Source of the DNA: CALKGK01 sp964649515
Lineage (GTDB): Bacteria; Bacteroidota; Bacteroidia; Flavobacteriales_D; Sanyastnellaceae
Length of the DNA: 25,921 nt
NCBI GenBank assembly: GCA_964649515.1
Contig: CAZYPV010000048.1
Span: forward strand, 1-25,921
Reading direction: 5' to 3'
Program-made: the position numbers and the translations under genes
Notes under the pieces: model-generated
What the model saw: the letters and a program-made list of their open reading frames with translations, nothing else
What the model was told of the DNA's origin: nothing
Databases searched by the model: none
Part shown: positions 14,573-25,155 of the stretch, piece by piece
Layout of the letters: every line of letters starts with the position of its first letter
How positions within the stretch are numbered: the first letter of the stretch is position 1

Positions 14573-17500
14573 TTATCTTTTTAGGTAGATGTATCCTGTT
14601 TGAGGTTCAGAACCATCGCCCAGATCAATAATGTAGTAATAGGTGCTTACCGGAAGCGGACCTCCGCCAATGGCTCCACCACTTTGCGCTGTTCCGTCCC
14701 AATCGTTCAAATAAGGTGAAGCTTGGTAAACTTCCACTCCCCAACGGTTGAAGATTTTGATGGATGCTTCTTCGTATTTGAAGAGGTTGGGGATTTCGAA
14801 ACGGTCGTTGATTCCATCGCCATTCGGTGAGAAGGCGTCAGGAACGTCGATGGTTAAGCAGTCGCTCAAAGTGAAGGTGATGCTGTCTGAACTTGTTCCA
14901 CAAACGCCGTTGTCGATGGTCCAAGTCATGGTGCTCACAATGTCTTCCAAAGGCACAAAGATGGACCCTAGGTCGAACACGGTGGTGTTGGGATCGTCTT
15001 CACTTCCAATTTCGATCGGACCTTCATCGATGGTCCAGTAACCCGTTGCTGGGAAACTGTACGGTGAAGCGTCGAGGTTGAAGATGAGGAAATCGTCGCC
15101 ACAAATGGTGGTATCATTTCCAGCAAAAGCGCTTGGAATGGTAGGGTCGAAGTTGGTGAAGCTCACGGTATCGCTGCTCGTTCCACAGAATCCATTATCC
15201 ACCGTCCAGAGGTAGGTGTTCACCCCAAGCGGGATGTCGTACACGTAGGTAAACTCGTTGTTCACGTTGGCGAAGTCTCCTCCACCTTCGAGGATGGTCC
15301 ACACGCCGGTAGCGGTATTCCCAATGGTTTCGCTTCCTTGCAATTGAAGGGAGTCAAGCGCTCCACAGAAATCGATGTTCATTCCTGCATTGGCGTTGGC
15401 CACGCTCAAATCGTTGAGGAAGAACGAGACGGTGTCGGTGGAGATTCCTCCGCACGGACCGTTATCAACCGTCCACACAAATCGGCTTTCACCAAAACCG
15501 AGGTTGAACACGGTAGAGTTTGGAATTTGCGGTTGGGAGATTTCACCACTTCCACTGATCAAACTCCAAGACCCCGTTGCTGGCGGAATGGGGCTGTTTC
15601 CTGCGAGCGTCGCACCTCCAAACGGAGTACAAAACTCTTGGTCTTCACCGGCCATGGCCACGGGCGAGTTAGGATCGAAAATCAGTACCTGAACCGTATC
15701 TACCGTCGCTTCTCCACAAACTCCATTGTCGAGGGTCCAAGTGAGTACGTTGGTTCCGACGCTGAGGTTGGAGAACACGCTGTTCGGGTTGTTGATTTCT
15801 TCAATATTCCCCGAGCCAGAGATCAATTCCCAGGTTCCAACTGCCGGACTCACTACTTCATCAGCTTCCAATGTGGTTGATGCCACTGGAGCACAAAGCA
15901 GCTGGTCTTCTCCCGCGTAGGCTTCCGTTTGCGTTTCATCAAACACAGAAATTCGAACAAAGTCAAAGGTGTTGTTGATGGCGCAGGGTCCGTTGTAAAT
16001 GGTCCACTGCAGCACGGTTTCTCCCACAATCAACCCACTCACAATGGCATTGGGGTCGTTCACATCGCTGATGGTTCCTTCTCCAGAAACAATGCTCCAG
16101 GTTCCAATGCTTGGTTCGCTAGGAATTGCTGCATTCAAAGTGGTGCTTGAAATCGGTGTACACAGGGAAATGTCTTCCCCGGCAAAAGCGAAGTTGGCAT
16201 CGTCTGAGAACACTGAAATGCTCAAAGTATCGCTTGTTGTTCCGTTTTCGCACGGACCATTATTCACGGTCCAAACGAAGGTGTTCACACCCAATTCCAA
16301 GTCTGTAATTTCGGTTTCTGCGCTGTTCGGGTTGAGGATGGTACCGGCGCCTTCAAGGAGGGTCCACTCACCGCTTGCTGGGTAAATGAGGTTGTTTCCT
16401 TGCACGAAGGTACTGTTATCCGGCAAGCACAACTCTTGGTCAGCACCAGCAGCGGCCGGAGACTGATTTTGGTCGAAGATAAAGACGTCCACGGTGTCTG
16501 CACTGTTGTTTCCACAAGGTCCGTTGCTCACCGTCCACACAAAACGATTCAAGCCAACAGTGAGGGCGCTCACTGGTGTATTCGGGTTGTTGGGTTCTTC
16601 AATTACACCGTCCCCATCAATGAGGGTCCACGTTCCTGTGGTTGGGTCGTCAAGGGAAGAACCTTCCAACACGGTGGTGCTCGTTGGGCTGCAAATGTCT
16701 TGATCAGCTCCAGCATTGGCGAGGGTATAGTTTTCATCAAACACCCGCACCTCAACGGTATCGCTGGTGCTTCCTTGCTCGCACGGACTGTTGTTCACGG
16801 TCCATTGGAATACGTTCGTTCCTCCGCCCAAATTCGTAATGAGGGTGTTAGGGTCGTTGCTGTTCACAATGGTTCCTTGTCCTTCGAGGAGGGTCCACGT
16901 TCCTATGGCAGGGAAAATGGCGGCTTCCGCATTCATCAGTACTTGATTCGTGGGCAAGCACACTTCTTGATCTGCGCCTGCCTCTGCATCGGGTGCGTTT
17001 TCGTCGTAAATGAAGATGGACACGCAGTCGGTGCTTGGATCGGCACACGGACCGTTATCGATGGTCCAGCACAAGATGTTCTCCCCAATGGTTAAACCAG
17101 AAATTGGTGTATTCGGGTTGTTGGGTTCTTCGATGGTTGCTGTTCCTGTGAGTAGCGTCCAAGTTCCCACTCCGGGAATGTCAGGAGTATTTCCTTCCAT
17201 CGTAGTGGTGCTGATGGGCGTGCAGAAGAATTGGTTTTCGCCTGCATTTGCGGTTTGCGCTGCGGGATCGAAAATAAAGACGCTCACTGTATCGCTTCCG
17301 AAACCACACACACCGTTATCCACCGTCCAAACGAAGGTGTTTTCTCCAACTTCGAGGTTGCTCACAGCGGTATTGGGGTCATTTTCATCTGCAAAGTCGC
17401 CACTACCCGCAATGAGGGTCCATGTTCCGACGGCAGCATTTTGCGTTTCGCTGCCCTCCAAGTTCGTACTCATTGTGGGCAAGCAAAATTCTTGATCTGC

Positions 17501-20500
17501 GCCTGCATTCGGCACGGGAGCGTTCAAGTCGAAAAGCTGAATCAACACGGTATCGGTGCTTGTTGGTGGCACACACGGTCCGTTAGCGATGGTCCACACA
17601 AAAACGTTATCTCCCAAACTGAGGTTGTCCACAAGGGTGTTGGGGTCGTTCGGGTTGATGATGTTCGCCCCGCCTTCAATCACGGTCCAAGTTCCCACCG
17701 CTGGGAAGGTAACCGGATTGGCGCTGAGGTTGGTTGAGAACGATGGCGTACATACTTGCTGGTCGTTCCCCGCATTGGCAATGGCTTGATTTTCATCAAA
17801 AATGAAGATGCTCACGAGGTCGCTTGATCCGCTTGTTGCGCATGGGCCGTTGTAAATGGTCCATTCGAAGATGTTTTCTCCAATGCTCAAGCCGCTCACT
17901 GCTGTGTTGGGATCGTTGACATCGGCGATGCTACCACTTCCGCTCACCAAGGTCCATGTCCCAGATCCTGGGAAAATGGCCGCATTCCCTTCAAGGGTAG
18001 TGCTTTCAATTGGAGTACAGTAGCTTTGATCGGCGCCGGCATTGGCCAAAGGTGCATTTTCATCAAACACGAAGATGCTCACCACATCACTGGTGGTTCC
18101 GTTGGCACAGGGTCCATTGTCCACCGTCCATTGGAAGATGTTCTCTCCAATCGTGAGTCCGCTCACCAAAGAGTTCGGATTGTTTGGCTGGGCGATGTTT
18201 CCATTACCGCTCACCAAGGTCCAGGTTCCTACGGCAGGAGAAATGGGAGTATTTCCACTGAGGAGCACTTCGCTGTCTGGTGTGCATATTTCTTGATCTG
18301 CGCCGGCATTGGCGTCATCGTTAAACTGGTCGTAAACGAAGATGCTCACTACGTCGTTGCTCACTGCAGAACAAGGTCCGTTACTCACTGTCCAACGGAA
18401 GATGTTTTCTCCCACACCCAAGCCGCTCACCAAGGTATTCGGGTTGGATGGGTTTTGAATGGTGGCGCTTCCACTGAGGAGGGTCCACGTTCCTGTTGCT
18501 GGCGCAGTTAAAGCGTTTCCATTCAGGTTGATGGACGATAGCGGTGTACAATAGCTTTCATCTTCTCCAGCATCTGCGAGGGCTTGATTGTCGTCAAACA
18601 CGAAGATGCTCATGGTATCAGAGCTAATTCCGTTGCTGCAGTTTCCGTTGTCCACGGTCCATTGCAAAACGGTGGTGCCCACGCCCAAGTTGGAGATGGT
18701 GGCATTGGGGTCATTGGGGTTCGAGAAAACTCCAGATCCACTCACAATGCTCCAAGTTCCAATGGCGGGTGCAGTGATGGCGTTGGCTTCCAAGTTCACG
18801 CTCGATTGAGGAGTGCAGATTTCTTGGTCTGAACCTGCATTGGCCGACAACTGCGTTTCATCAAACACAAAAATCGATACGGTATCAACACGGTCTTCTT
18901 CTGCCAAACAGTTTCCGTTGTTCACGGTCCAAACGAAGATGTTTTCTCCAATGACGAGGTTCTCCACCAAGCTGTTTGGGTTGTTAGGATCGGCAATGAC
19001 GCCACTTCCTTGAACAATGCTCCAAGTTCCAATGGCGGGCGAACTCACGGCGGTTGCATTCAAGTTGGTACTGTTGCTGGGTGAACAGAATTCTTGATCT
19101 ACACCTGCATTGGCGGCGGGCAAAGAGCTGTCGTAAAGGGTGATGGTCACTTGGTCTTGCTGGAGTCCGCAAGTTGCATAATCCAAGGTCCATTGGAACA
19201 CATTCGCACCCACTCCCAAACCGGTAATGGTGGTGTTGGGGTCGTTGGGGTTGGTGATGGTTCCACTTCCGCTGATGAGGGTCCACGTTCCAATACCGGG
19301 GGCAAGTGCAGCATCGGCGCTCATGGTGGTGCTGGTTTGTGGTGTACACAAGATCTGATTGGCTCCTGCCTCAGGTTGAGGGGCTCCTCCATCAAACACA
19401 AAAATGCTCACTTGGTCGCTGGTGATGGCTCCCGGACAAGGTCCATTATCGAGGGTCCATTGGAAGATGTTTTCACCAATGCTCAAACCGCTCACCTCCG
19501 TTGTGGGGTTGGTGGCATCAGCAAAAACACCCGTACCGCTAATCAAGGTCCAGGTTCCCGTTGCTGGGAAAACAGGGGTATTTCCTTCGAGTGTTGTGGA
19601 GGTTTCTGGTGTACAAAGGTTTTGATCTGCCCCTGCGTTGGCTGAGGGCGATGCGTTGGAATGCACGAAGATGCTCACGGTGCTGCTTGTGCTTCCACTT
19701 CCGCATGAACCGTTGTTGATGGTCCACTGGAATACGTTTTCTCCAACCGCTAATCCGCTCACGCTGGTAGTAGGTGAGTTGGGGTTCTGGATGGTTCCCG
19801 CGCCCGATAAGCGTGTCCAAACACCGGTAGAGGGCGCTGTTGGAGTATTTCCTGCAAGCGTTGTACTTGAGGTGGGCAGGCAGAGTTCTTGGTCGGGACC
19901 TGCATCGGCGGGTGCGTCGCTCGATTCAAATACCAAAATGGTGACTTGATCGCTCGTTGTTGCCGGACTACATGGTCCGTTAGAGATGGTCCACTGGAAT
20001 ACATTGCTTCCCACACCCAAGTTGCTCACGGCAGTGTTGGGAGAAGAAGGGTTGGCAATATCACCACTTCCACTCACCAAAGTCCACACCCCTGATGCAG
20101 GATAAGTGGCGGCATTGGCAGCGAGGTTGGTGCTGTTTTGTGGACTACAGAATTCTTGATCCGTTCCCGCATTGGCCGCAGCTTGGGCATCATCAAAAAT
20201 GGTGATGGTGACTTGATCGCTGCTGTTGGGAGGGGTACATGGTCCGTTCGAAATGGTCCACTGAAATACGTTGTCTCCCAAGCCCAAACCGTTCACACTG
20301 GTATTGGGGTTGCTTGGGTTGTTGATGTTCCCGCTTCCGCTCACCAAGGTCCAAGTTCCTGTTCCCGGTGCAGTTACGGCATTGGCGCTCAAAACCGTGG
20401 AACTCACGGGCGAGCAGAATTGTTGGTCCGCACCGGCATTGGCAGAAGCCTGTGTTCCGTCAAATACGAAAACATTCACCAAATCAGAGGTGTTGGCGGG

Positions 20501-23500
20501 TGCGCAGGGAGCGTTGTTCACGGTCCAACGGAAGGTGTTGATTCCTACCGACAAGCCACTTACTTCGCTGGTTGGGTTGTTCACATCAGCAAAGGTTCCT
20601 GTTCCGTTCACCACGGTCCAAGTTCCCACGGCGGGAAAAACGGGTGCGGTGGCACTCAAGTTCACTGAACTCGCTGGAGAACAAATGGACTGGTCTGCAC
20701 CGGCATTGGCATTGGGTGCGTCATCATCAAAAACAAAAATGGACACGGTATCGGTAGTTTCCCCCGAGCAAGCTCCGTTGTTGAGGGTCCAAACCAAAAC
20801 ATTCTCTCCAATACTGAGCCCTGAAACCGTGGTTCCGGGTGCATTTGGGTTGGTGAAGGTTCCTGTACCGCTCTGCACACTCCATGATCCTGTTGCTGGA
20901 AAAACGGGGACATTGGCCGCCAGGGTAACGCTGGAGGTGGTGGAGCAAATGGAGGCATCAGGACCCGCATTTGCCACCGTAACGGCACCTTCGTTCACGG
21001 TAATGGTCATTTGGTCGGTGCTCGTTGCTGGATCGCAAGGACCATTGTTCACCGTCCATTGCAAAACATTCACTCCCAAGCCTACATTGGAAACAAGGGT
21101 GTTTGGGTCGTTAGCATCGGCAAAAGTTGCGCTACCTGAAACAACGGTCCAAGTTCCCGTTGCGGGAAAAGTAAGTGCATTTGCCGCCAAAGTTGTGCTG
21201 GGCAAATCTGAACAAAGGAAAACATTGTCTCCCGCGTCCGCTCCGCTTTGGGCATGATCAAAAACAAATATGCTCACTTGATCGGAAGTGCTTGAGGGGT
21301 CGCAAGTTCCGTTGTCAATGGTCCATTCGAAAATGTTTTCCCCCACTGCCAGGCCACTCACCAAAGTGTTGGGGTTGTTGGGTTCTTGAATGAATCCTCC
21401 CCCTTGAACCAAGGTCCATGTGCCGACACCAGGCGCAATGGCGGCATTGGCGTTGAGGTTGATGTTTGTTGGGTTTACCGGACTCGAACAGAGGTTTTGG
21501 TTGGCTCCTGCATTGGCGTCTTGTTGGTTTTCATCAAAAATGAAGATCGACACTTCGTCGAAATATACTCCGGGTTCACACGGACCGTTGTCCAAGGTCC
21601 AGCGGAAAATATTTTCACCCACTCCCAAACCGCTAATGTTGCTCGTTGGGTTGTTTGGGTTGGCGATGGTTCCCGTACCTGAGATGAGCGTCCATACTCC
21701 TTGAGCAGGAGCCGGAACAGCGCTAGCATTCATGGTGTGGGTGCTGATGGGTGTGCAATATTCAGCATCGCTTCCCGCGTTAATGCTCACTTCATTCACA
21801 TCAAACAATATCACGTTCACCTCATCTTGACTTGGCGTGCCACAAGGGCCGTTGTCCACCGTCCAAGCAAAGGTGTTCACTCCTGTACTCAAACCAGAAA
21901 CGCTCGTATTGGGATCGTTCTCATCAGCAAACACACCACTCCCCGAAATTACAGTCCAAGTACCTAAAGCTGGCAAATCCACTGCATTTCCGTCCAAGGT
22001 GGCAGTGCTAAATGCATCGTCGCAAAAGAATTGGTCTTCTCCGGCGTCGGCCACTGCTGTTGTATTATCAAAAATCGTTACCACCACATCGTCGAAGCCA
22101 CCACTTGCGGCGCACGGACCATTGTCAACGCTCCATCGGAAAATATTCTCTCCTACATCAAGGTTTGAAACCACGGTATTGGGGCTGTTTGGATTGGCGA
22201 AAGTTCCGGCACCTGAAATTACCGTCCAAGTTCCAATGGCTGGGCCTGATGGACTCTCGGCGTTCAAGGAATGAGAAGAAATGGGGGTACAGTACTCGCC
22301 TCCATCTCCGGCATCAATGGTGGTTTGGTTTTGGTCATAGACGATGATGGAAACCTCATCAACCAGCTCGCCACAAGGTCCGTTATCGATGGTCCAACGG
22401 AAGGTGTTGATTCCAATTCCACAGCCGGTAACAAGGGTATTTCTGTTGTTGGGGTTGGCAAAGGTTCCTGTTCCACTCACCACACTCCATTGTCCGGTAG
22501 CCGGCACAATAAGGGCATTGGCGCTCAAAGAAGCGTCGATGGGTCCGGTGCTACAAAACGACTGGTCCGGACCAGCATTGGCTGCGGGGTGGTTTTCGTC
22601 GAACACCGCGATTACCATTTGATCTGTAGTTTCTCCACCCGGACACGGTCCGTTTTCGATGGTCCATTCAAACACATTGTTCCCAATGGCCAAATTGCTC
22701 ACCGGGGCACTTGCGTTGTTGATGTTAAAAATGGTGGCATTTCCTTGAATGATGTCCCAAGTTCCCGTTGCGGTAACTCCAGGACTATTGGCTTGCATGG
22801 TATAGGTGCTTGTGGAAGAGCACATTTCGTGGTCTGGACCAGCGTTTGCCTCGGGGGCTGTTCCGTCGTAAACGATGATTTGGGTGAGGTCCACATTGCT
22901 CTCGCAGCCATAATCTTGAGTCCACAAGAAAGTATTAGTTCCTAGCGCCAAGTTCGTCACCGTAGTTGTTGGAGATGTTGGATCGGTGATCACAGCTCCG
23001 CCTCCCAAAACGCTCCATACACCTTGTACTAATGGGTCGGGGTTCACAGCGCTCAAGGTACCAGTGGTGGTTGAACACAATTGTTGTACTGGACCCGCAT
23101 CGATGGGGGTATCTGGGTCGATCACTTGAAAAATAACATCAACCTGACCTTCAAAGCCAAAACGGTTGTCTACGGTAAATGTAATGGTGTCATTCCCTAC
23201 AAAGTCCAAAGGAGCAGTGTACTGGAAACAAGTATCAAAAGCGAAGCCAGGAATACCTGGAGTCACCACAATATCGCCCTCGTTTCCTTCGAAATCAATG
23301 ATGTTGTGATCGTCTGCACAACTCACAACGAGCAAGCAGTGGTTAAGCTGTTCTCCTTGACAAAGGGTATCGACTGCATAAATGGTTGTTGGTAGTCCGT
23401 TGTTGGGGTCCAAAAACTCAAAAGCATCATTAAAGCCAGAAAGGAAACCATAAGTTCCCGTAGCGCCTGTTCCCGTCAAAAATCCAGCGTGGAAGAAGCC

Positions 23501-24775
23501 TTCTGACTGTGCCACGTTGTTGGACTGCATTCCAGAATTGGGCAAGGTGACCCCAAGCCATCCGCTCAAACCGGGGATGGAAGAAGTAGTAACACCGGTA
23601 ATGCTATTGTAAGGAGTTCCATTGATTTCGAAGGTAGGAATGGCTTCGGGCGACAAAATGAAGTTCATCATTTGATCTTGAGAATTCTGCGTGAACCTCG
23701 AAAACTCGATGTATCGAGACCCCGTGCATTCGATCTGCGGAATACAACTCATTCCCACTTCATCATCTCCAGAACTTCCAGTAACGTGAAAGCAGTAGGC
23801 CGTTTCCGTGGTTTGTAGATAATGTCCGGCACCTGCGCTCCCGGTGAGTGTGTAATCGTAAAATTCACCCGCATTCAGCGTGGCGGCAGGTGTAGCAGAT
23901 CCGTCTACAAAGACTTCCGTATTGTCTTCAGTGGCCACGATAATTGCATAATCAAAATCGCCTCCATTTCCCCCTTTCAAAACAGCGAAACTGTTTCCCA
24001 TGAGGTGTTTTGGTACCAGTTGATCGGTTCCAGCGTCAGCGGCATTTGCAGAGCCAGCACCTGAAATTCGGGTATGGGTGGATCCCGATGTTACAACGAT
24101 GTTTTTGTTGGAAGTGACGTGTGCTCCAGCAACGTGTTCAAGCGGACCGTTTCCTCGAATGAGGTAGCTCTCGTTTTGGTTCAACTGAATCACCGCTGGA
24201 TTACTCAACGTTCCACCGCCTGTTGCTGCCATGTCAAAAGGGGTTTCAATGGTAATGTTGGTGTTGTTTTCAGTTGCCATCACCGTAATGAAGTGATGCT
24301 CATGGTCGCCGTAAGTACCTGAATTATTTCTTACTTGAGACCCGCACCAAAAGTCGGTACCCAATCCGTTCCTCCCTTTGAGTGTCACCAAACTTTGGTT
24401 GTTCGTTCCCGAAATTTTATGTACTGCCTGAATGGGTTGGGATGAACTAATCATGAAACCGGTTAGCAACACGGTATTTTCTTGAGTCGTTTGTCCGAGT
24501 GTAGGACTCAAGGGAATTTGTAAGGGATTACCAGAAACCACGGTGGTGTCCAAACTAAATGTTCCATCAGCCGTTTCCACATGCACATTCACGGGGGTCG
24601 AGAACGGTGTGGTAATGAACAGTTCCGAAGGTTGGTTTTGAGCCGAATTTTGAGAGTCCCAAATTGGTGGCATCCAAAATTGGGTATCGAATTGTGTCCA
24701 GCCAACGAAGCTAAAACAAACGAACAACAGCGAGCAGATCGCTGCCTTCAAGGGGTGGGTATAGGCAGTGTTCAT
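14573..24775 (-). CDS. Giant T9SS-secreted repeat protein with type B (CHU) sorting domain
   Basis: The 3400-residue protein has a signal peptide (hydrophobic stretch LKAAICSLLFVCFSFVGW). Residues about 45-460 resemble the IgGFc-binding-protein N-terminal domain (HHFITVMATENNTNITI, SEGFFHAGFLTG), and about 465-555 look Ig/cadherin-like. Residues about 556-3306 are 31 tandem PKD/Ig-like repeats of about 89 residues. The last 94 residues are a T9SS type B sorting domain: FSPNGDGINDRFE, IKIFNRWGVEVYQ, WDG, and a terminal YYYIIDLGDG...GYIYLKR. It should be exported by T9SS and displayed on the surface or released, acting as an adhesin or structural fibre, possibly in gliding or attachment. PorP/SprF and the OmpA protein follow at once in the operon. 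The frame is open throughout with no lesion. The ligand is unknown. Confidence 0.93.
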   Translation of the reverse strand: MNTAYTHPLKAAICSLLFVCFSFVGWTQFDTQFWMPPIWDSQNSAQNQPSELFITTPFSTPVNVHVETADGTFSLDTTVVSGNPLQIPLSPTLGQTTQENTVLLTGFMISSSQPIQAVHKISGTNNQSLVTLKGRNGLGTDFWCGSQVRNNSGTYGDHEHHFITVMATENNTNITIETPFDMAATGGGTLSNPAVIQLNQNESYLIRGNGPLEHVAGAHVTSNKNIVVTSGSTHTRISGAGSANAADAGTDQLVPKHLMGNSFAVLKGGNGGDFDYAIIVATEDNTEVFVDGSATPAATLNAGEFYDYTLTGSAGAGHYLQTTETAYCFHVTGSSGDDEVGMSCIPQIECTGSRYIEFSRFTQNSQDQMMNFILSPEAIPTFEINGTPYNSITGVTTSSIPGLSGWLGVTLPNSGMQSNNVAQSEGFFHAGFLTGTGATGTYGFLSGFNDAFEFLDPNNGLPTTIYAVDTLCQGEQLNHCLLVVSCADDHNIIDFEGNEGDIVVTPGIPGFAFDTCFQYTAPLDFVGNDTITFTVDNRFGFEGQVDVIFQVIDPDTPIDAGPVQQLCSTTTGTLSAVNPDPLVQGVWSVLGGGAVITDPTSPTTTVTNLALGTNTFLWTQDYGCESNVDLTQIIVYDGTAPEANAGPDHEMCSSTSTYTMQANSPGVTATGTWDIIQGNATIFNINNASAPVSNLAIGNNVFEWTIENGPCPGGETTDQMVIAVFDENHPAANAGPDQSFCSTGPIDASLSANALIVPATGQWSVVSGTGTFANPNNRNTLVTGCGIGINTFRWTIDNGPCGELVDEVSIIVYDQNQTTIDAGDGGEYCTPISSHSLNAESPSGPAIGTWTVISGAGTFANPNSPNTVVSNLDVGENIFRWSVDNGPCAASGGFDDVVVTIFDNTTAVADAGEDQFFCDDAFSTATLDGNAVDLPALGTWTVISGSGVFADENDPNTSVSGLSTGVNTFAWTVDNGPCGTPSQDEVNVILFDVNEVSINAGSDAEYCTPISTHTMNASAVPAPAQGVWTLISGTGTIANPNNPTSNISGLGVGENIFRWTLDNGPCEPGVYFDEVSIFIFDENQQDANAGANQNLCSSPVNPTNINLNANAAIAPGVGTWTLVQGGGFIQEPNNPNTLVSGLAVGENIFEWTIDNGTCDPSSTSDQVSIFVFDHAQSGADAGDNVFLCSDLPSTTLAANALTFPATGTWTVVSGSATFADANDPNTLVSNVGLGVNVLQWTVNNGPCDPATSTDQMTITVNEGAVTVANAGPDASICSTTSSVTLAANVPVFPATGSWSVQSGTGTFTNPNAPGTTVSGLSIGENVLVWTLNNGACSGETTDTVSIFVFDDDAPNANAGADQSICSPASSVNLSATAPVFPAVGTWTVVNGTGTFADVNNPTSEVSGLSVGINTFRWTVNNAPCAPANTSDLVNVFVFDGTQASANAGADQQFCSPVSSTVLSANAVTAPGTGTWTLVSGSGNINNPSNPNTSVNGLGLGDNVFQWTISNGPCTPPNSSDQVTITIFDDAQAAANAGTDQEFCSPQNSTNLAANAATYPASGVWTLVSGSGDIANPSSPNTAVSNLGVGSNVFQWTISNGPCSPATTSDQVTILVFESSDAPADAGPDQELCLPTSSTTLAGNTPTAPSTGVWTRLSGAGTIQNPNSPTTSVSGLAVGENVFQWTINNGSCGSGSTSSTVSIFVHSNASPSANAGADQNLCTPETSTTLEGNTPVFPATGTWTLISGTGVFADATNPTTEVSGLSIGENIFQWTLDNGPCPGAITSDQVSIFVFDGGAPQPEAGANQILCTPQTSTTMSADAALAPGIGTWTLISGSGTITNPNDPNTTITGLGVGANVFQWTLDYATCGLQQDQVTITLYDSSLPAANAGVDQEFCSPSNSTNLNATAVSSPAIGTWSIVQGSGVIADPNNPNSLVENLVIGENIFVWTVNNGNCLAEEDRVDTVSIFVFDETQLSANAGSDQEICTPQSSVNLEANAITAPAIGTWSIVSGSGVFSNPNDPNATISNLGVGTTVLQWTVDNGNCSNGISSDTMSIFVFDDNQALADAGEDESYCTPLSSINLNGNALTAPATGTWTLLSGSATIQNPSNPNTLVSGLGVGENIFRWTVSNGPCSAVSNDVVSIFVYDQFNDDANAGADQEICTPDSEVLLSGNTPISPAVGTWTLVSGNGNIAQPNNPNSLVSGLTIGENIFQWTVDNGPCANGTTSDVVSIFVFDENAPLANAGADQSYCTPIESTTLEGNAAIFPGSGTWTLVSGSGSIADVNDPNTAVSGLSIGENIFEWTIYNGPCATSGSSDLVSIFIFDENQAIANAGNDQQVCTPSFSTNLSANPVTFPAVGTWTVIEGGANIINPNDPNTLVDNLSLGDNVFVWTIANGPCVPPTSTDTVLIQLFDLNAPVPNAGADQEFCLPTMSTNLEGSETQNAAVGTWTLIAGSGDFADENDPNTAVSNLEVGENTFVWTVDNGVCGFGSDTVSVFIFDPAAQTANAGENQFFCTPISTTTMEGNTPDIPGVGTWTLLTGTATIEEPNNPNTPISGLTIGENILCWTIDNGPCADPSTDCVSIFIYDENAPDAEAGADQEVCLPTNQVLMNAEAAIFPAIGTWTLLEGQGTIVNSNDPNTLITNLGGGTNVFQWTVNNSPCEQGSTSDTVEVRVFDENYTLANAGADQDICSPTSTTVLEGSSLDDPTTGTWTLIDGDGVIEEPNNPNTPVSALTVGLNRFVWTVSNGPCGNNSADTVDVFIFDQNQSPAAAGADQELCLPDNSTFVQGNNLIYPASGEWTLLEGAGTILNPNSAETEITDLELGVNTFVWTVNNGPCENGTTSDTLSISVFSDDANFAFAGEDISLCTPISSTTLNAAIPSEPSIGTWSIVSGEGTISDVNDPNAIVSGLIVGETVLQWTIYNGPCAINNTFDFVRISVFDETQTEAYAGEDQLLCAPVASTTLEADEVVSPAVGTWELISGSGNIEEINNPNSVFSNLSVGTNVLTWTLDNGVCGEATVDTVQVLIFDPNSPVAMAGEDQEFCTPFGGATLAGNSPIPPATGSWSLISGSGEISQPQIPNSTVFNLGFGESRFVWTVDNGPCGGISTDTVSFFLNDLSVANANAGMNIDFCGALDSLQLQGSETIGNTATGVWTILEGGGDFANVNNEFTYVYDIPLGVNTYLWTVDNGFCGTSSDTVSFTNFDPTIPSAFAGNDTTICGDDFLIFNLDASPYSFPATGYWTIDEGPIEIGSEDDPNTTVFDLGSIFVPLEDIVSTMTWTIDNGVCGTSSDSITFTLSDCLTIDVPDAFSPNGDGINDRFEIPNLFKYEEASIKIFNRWGVEVYQASPYLNDWDGTAQSGGAIGGGPLPVSTYYYIIDLGDGSEPQTGYIYLKR
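14857..23106 (-). repeat. 31 tandem coding repeats (about 89 codons each)
   Basis: By direct reading I count 31 consecutive units that start near [AS]NAGADQ.[FL]C.P.S and contain PATGTWT.[VL]SGSGT, NPNDPNT.VSGL.[VI]GEN.F.WT.[DN]NGPC and a closing VSIFVFDENQ. Each unit is about 264-273 bases. Every unit holds one cysteine near its start and one in the NGPC block. Central units are more alike than the first two and last three. Confidence 0.93.
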
Positions 24776-25008
24776 GTGTATGTTATTTCCTAAACAATGG
24801 GTATTCAGGGATTTAAATCTCGTGTGGTGTACGTAGATTTCTTAAGAAGGTTTGTTTTCAATGCTCAAAAAGTTCGGTTTTTAACAAAGAATCATTTTAT
24901 GAGAAGCAAATATCTCTCAATATTTCCTCCTTCTGTCGCGCGGAGTTCCTCATTGTTTGTCAGCCAATTCAACAAATCAAAAAACACCTCCGCAAATAAA
25001 AACGGCCG

Positions 25009-25038
25009 CAAAACTAATGTTTTTACGTCAACATGAAA
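25009..25038 (-). promoter_or_regulatory. Candidate Bacteroidota-type promoter of the adhesin operon
   Basis: Read on the minus strand, TTTC (25038-25035) is followed after 18 bases by TAGTTTTG (25016-25009). The second box is a perfect match to the Bacteroidota -7 consensus TAnnTTTG, and the first differs from TTTG by one base. Transcription would begin near 25003 and leave a leader of about 230 bases before the ATG at 24775. Confidence 0.4.
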
Positions 25039-25155
25039 CTTTTGTGAACCTAACGCGTAAACAAACAGAACTCAGTCAGAGAACTGGATTTTCATTCATC
25101 TGATTAAGGTTTTGGTTTATTGTGATCAGCTTGGCTTAAGCTGAAAAGCACAGGG

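Noticed and set aside
14748..22945. Many long open frames on the plus strand opposite the giant gene (for example 20271-21257)
   Set aside because: They recur with the repeat period, are translations of the antisense of the repeats, and have no start context or recognisable family. They are shadows of the repeated coding strand.
14857..23106. Regular repeats that could suggest a CRISPR or satellite array
   Set aside because: The units are about 267 bases, fully coding, in frame and diverged; there are no short identical repeats with unique spacers.
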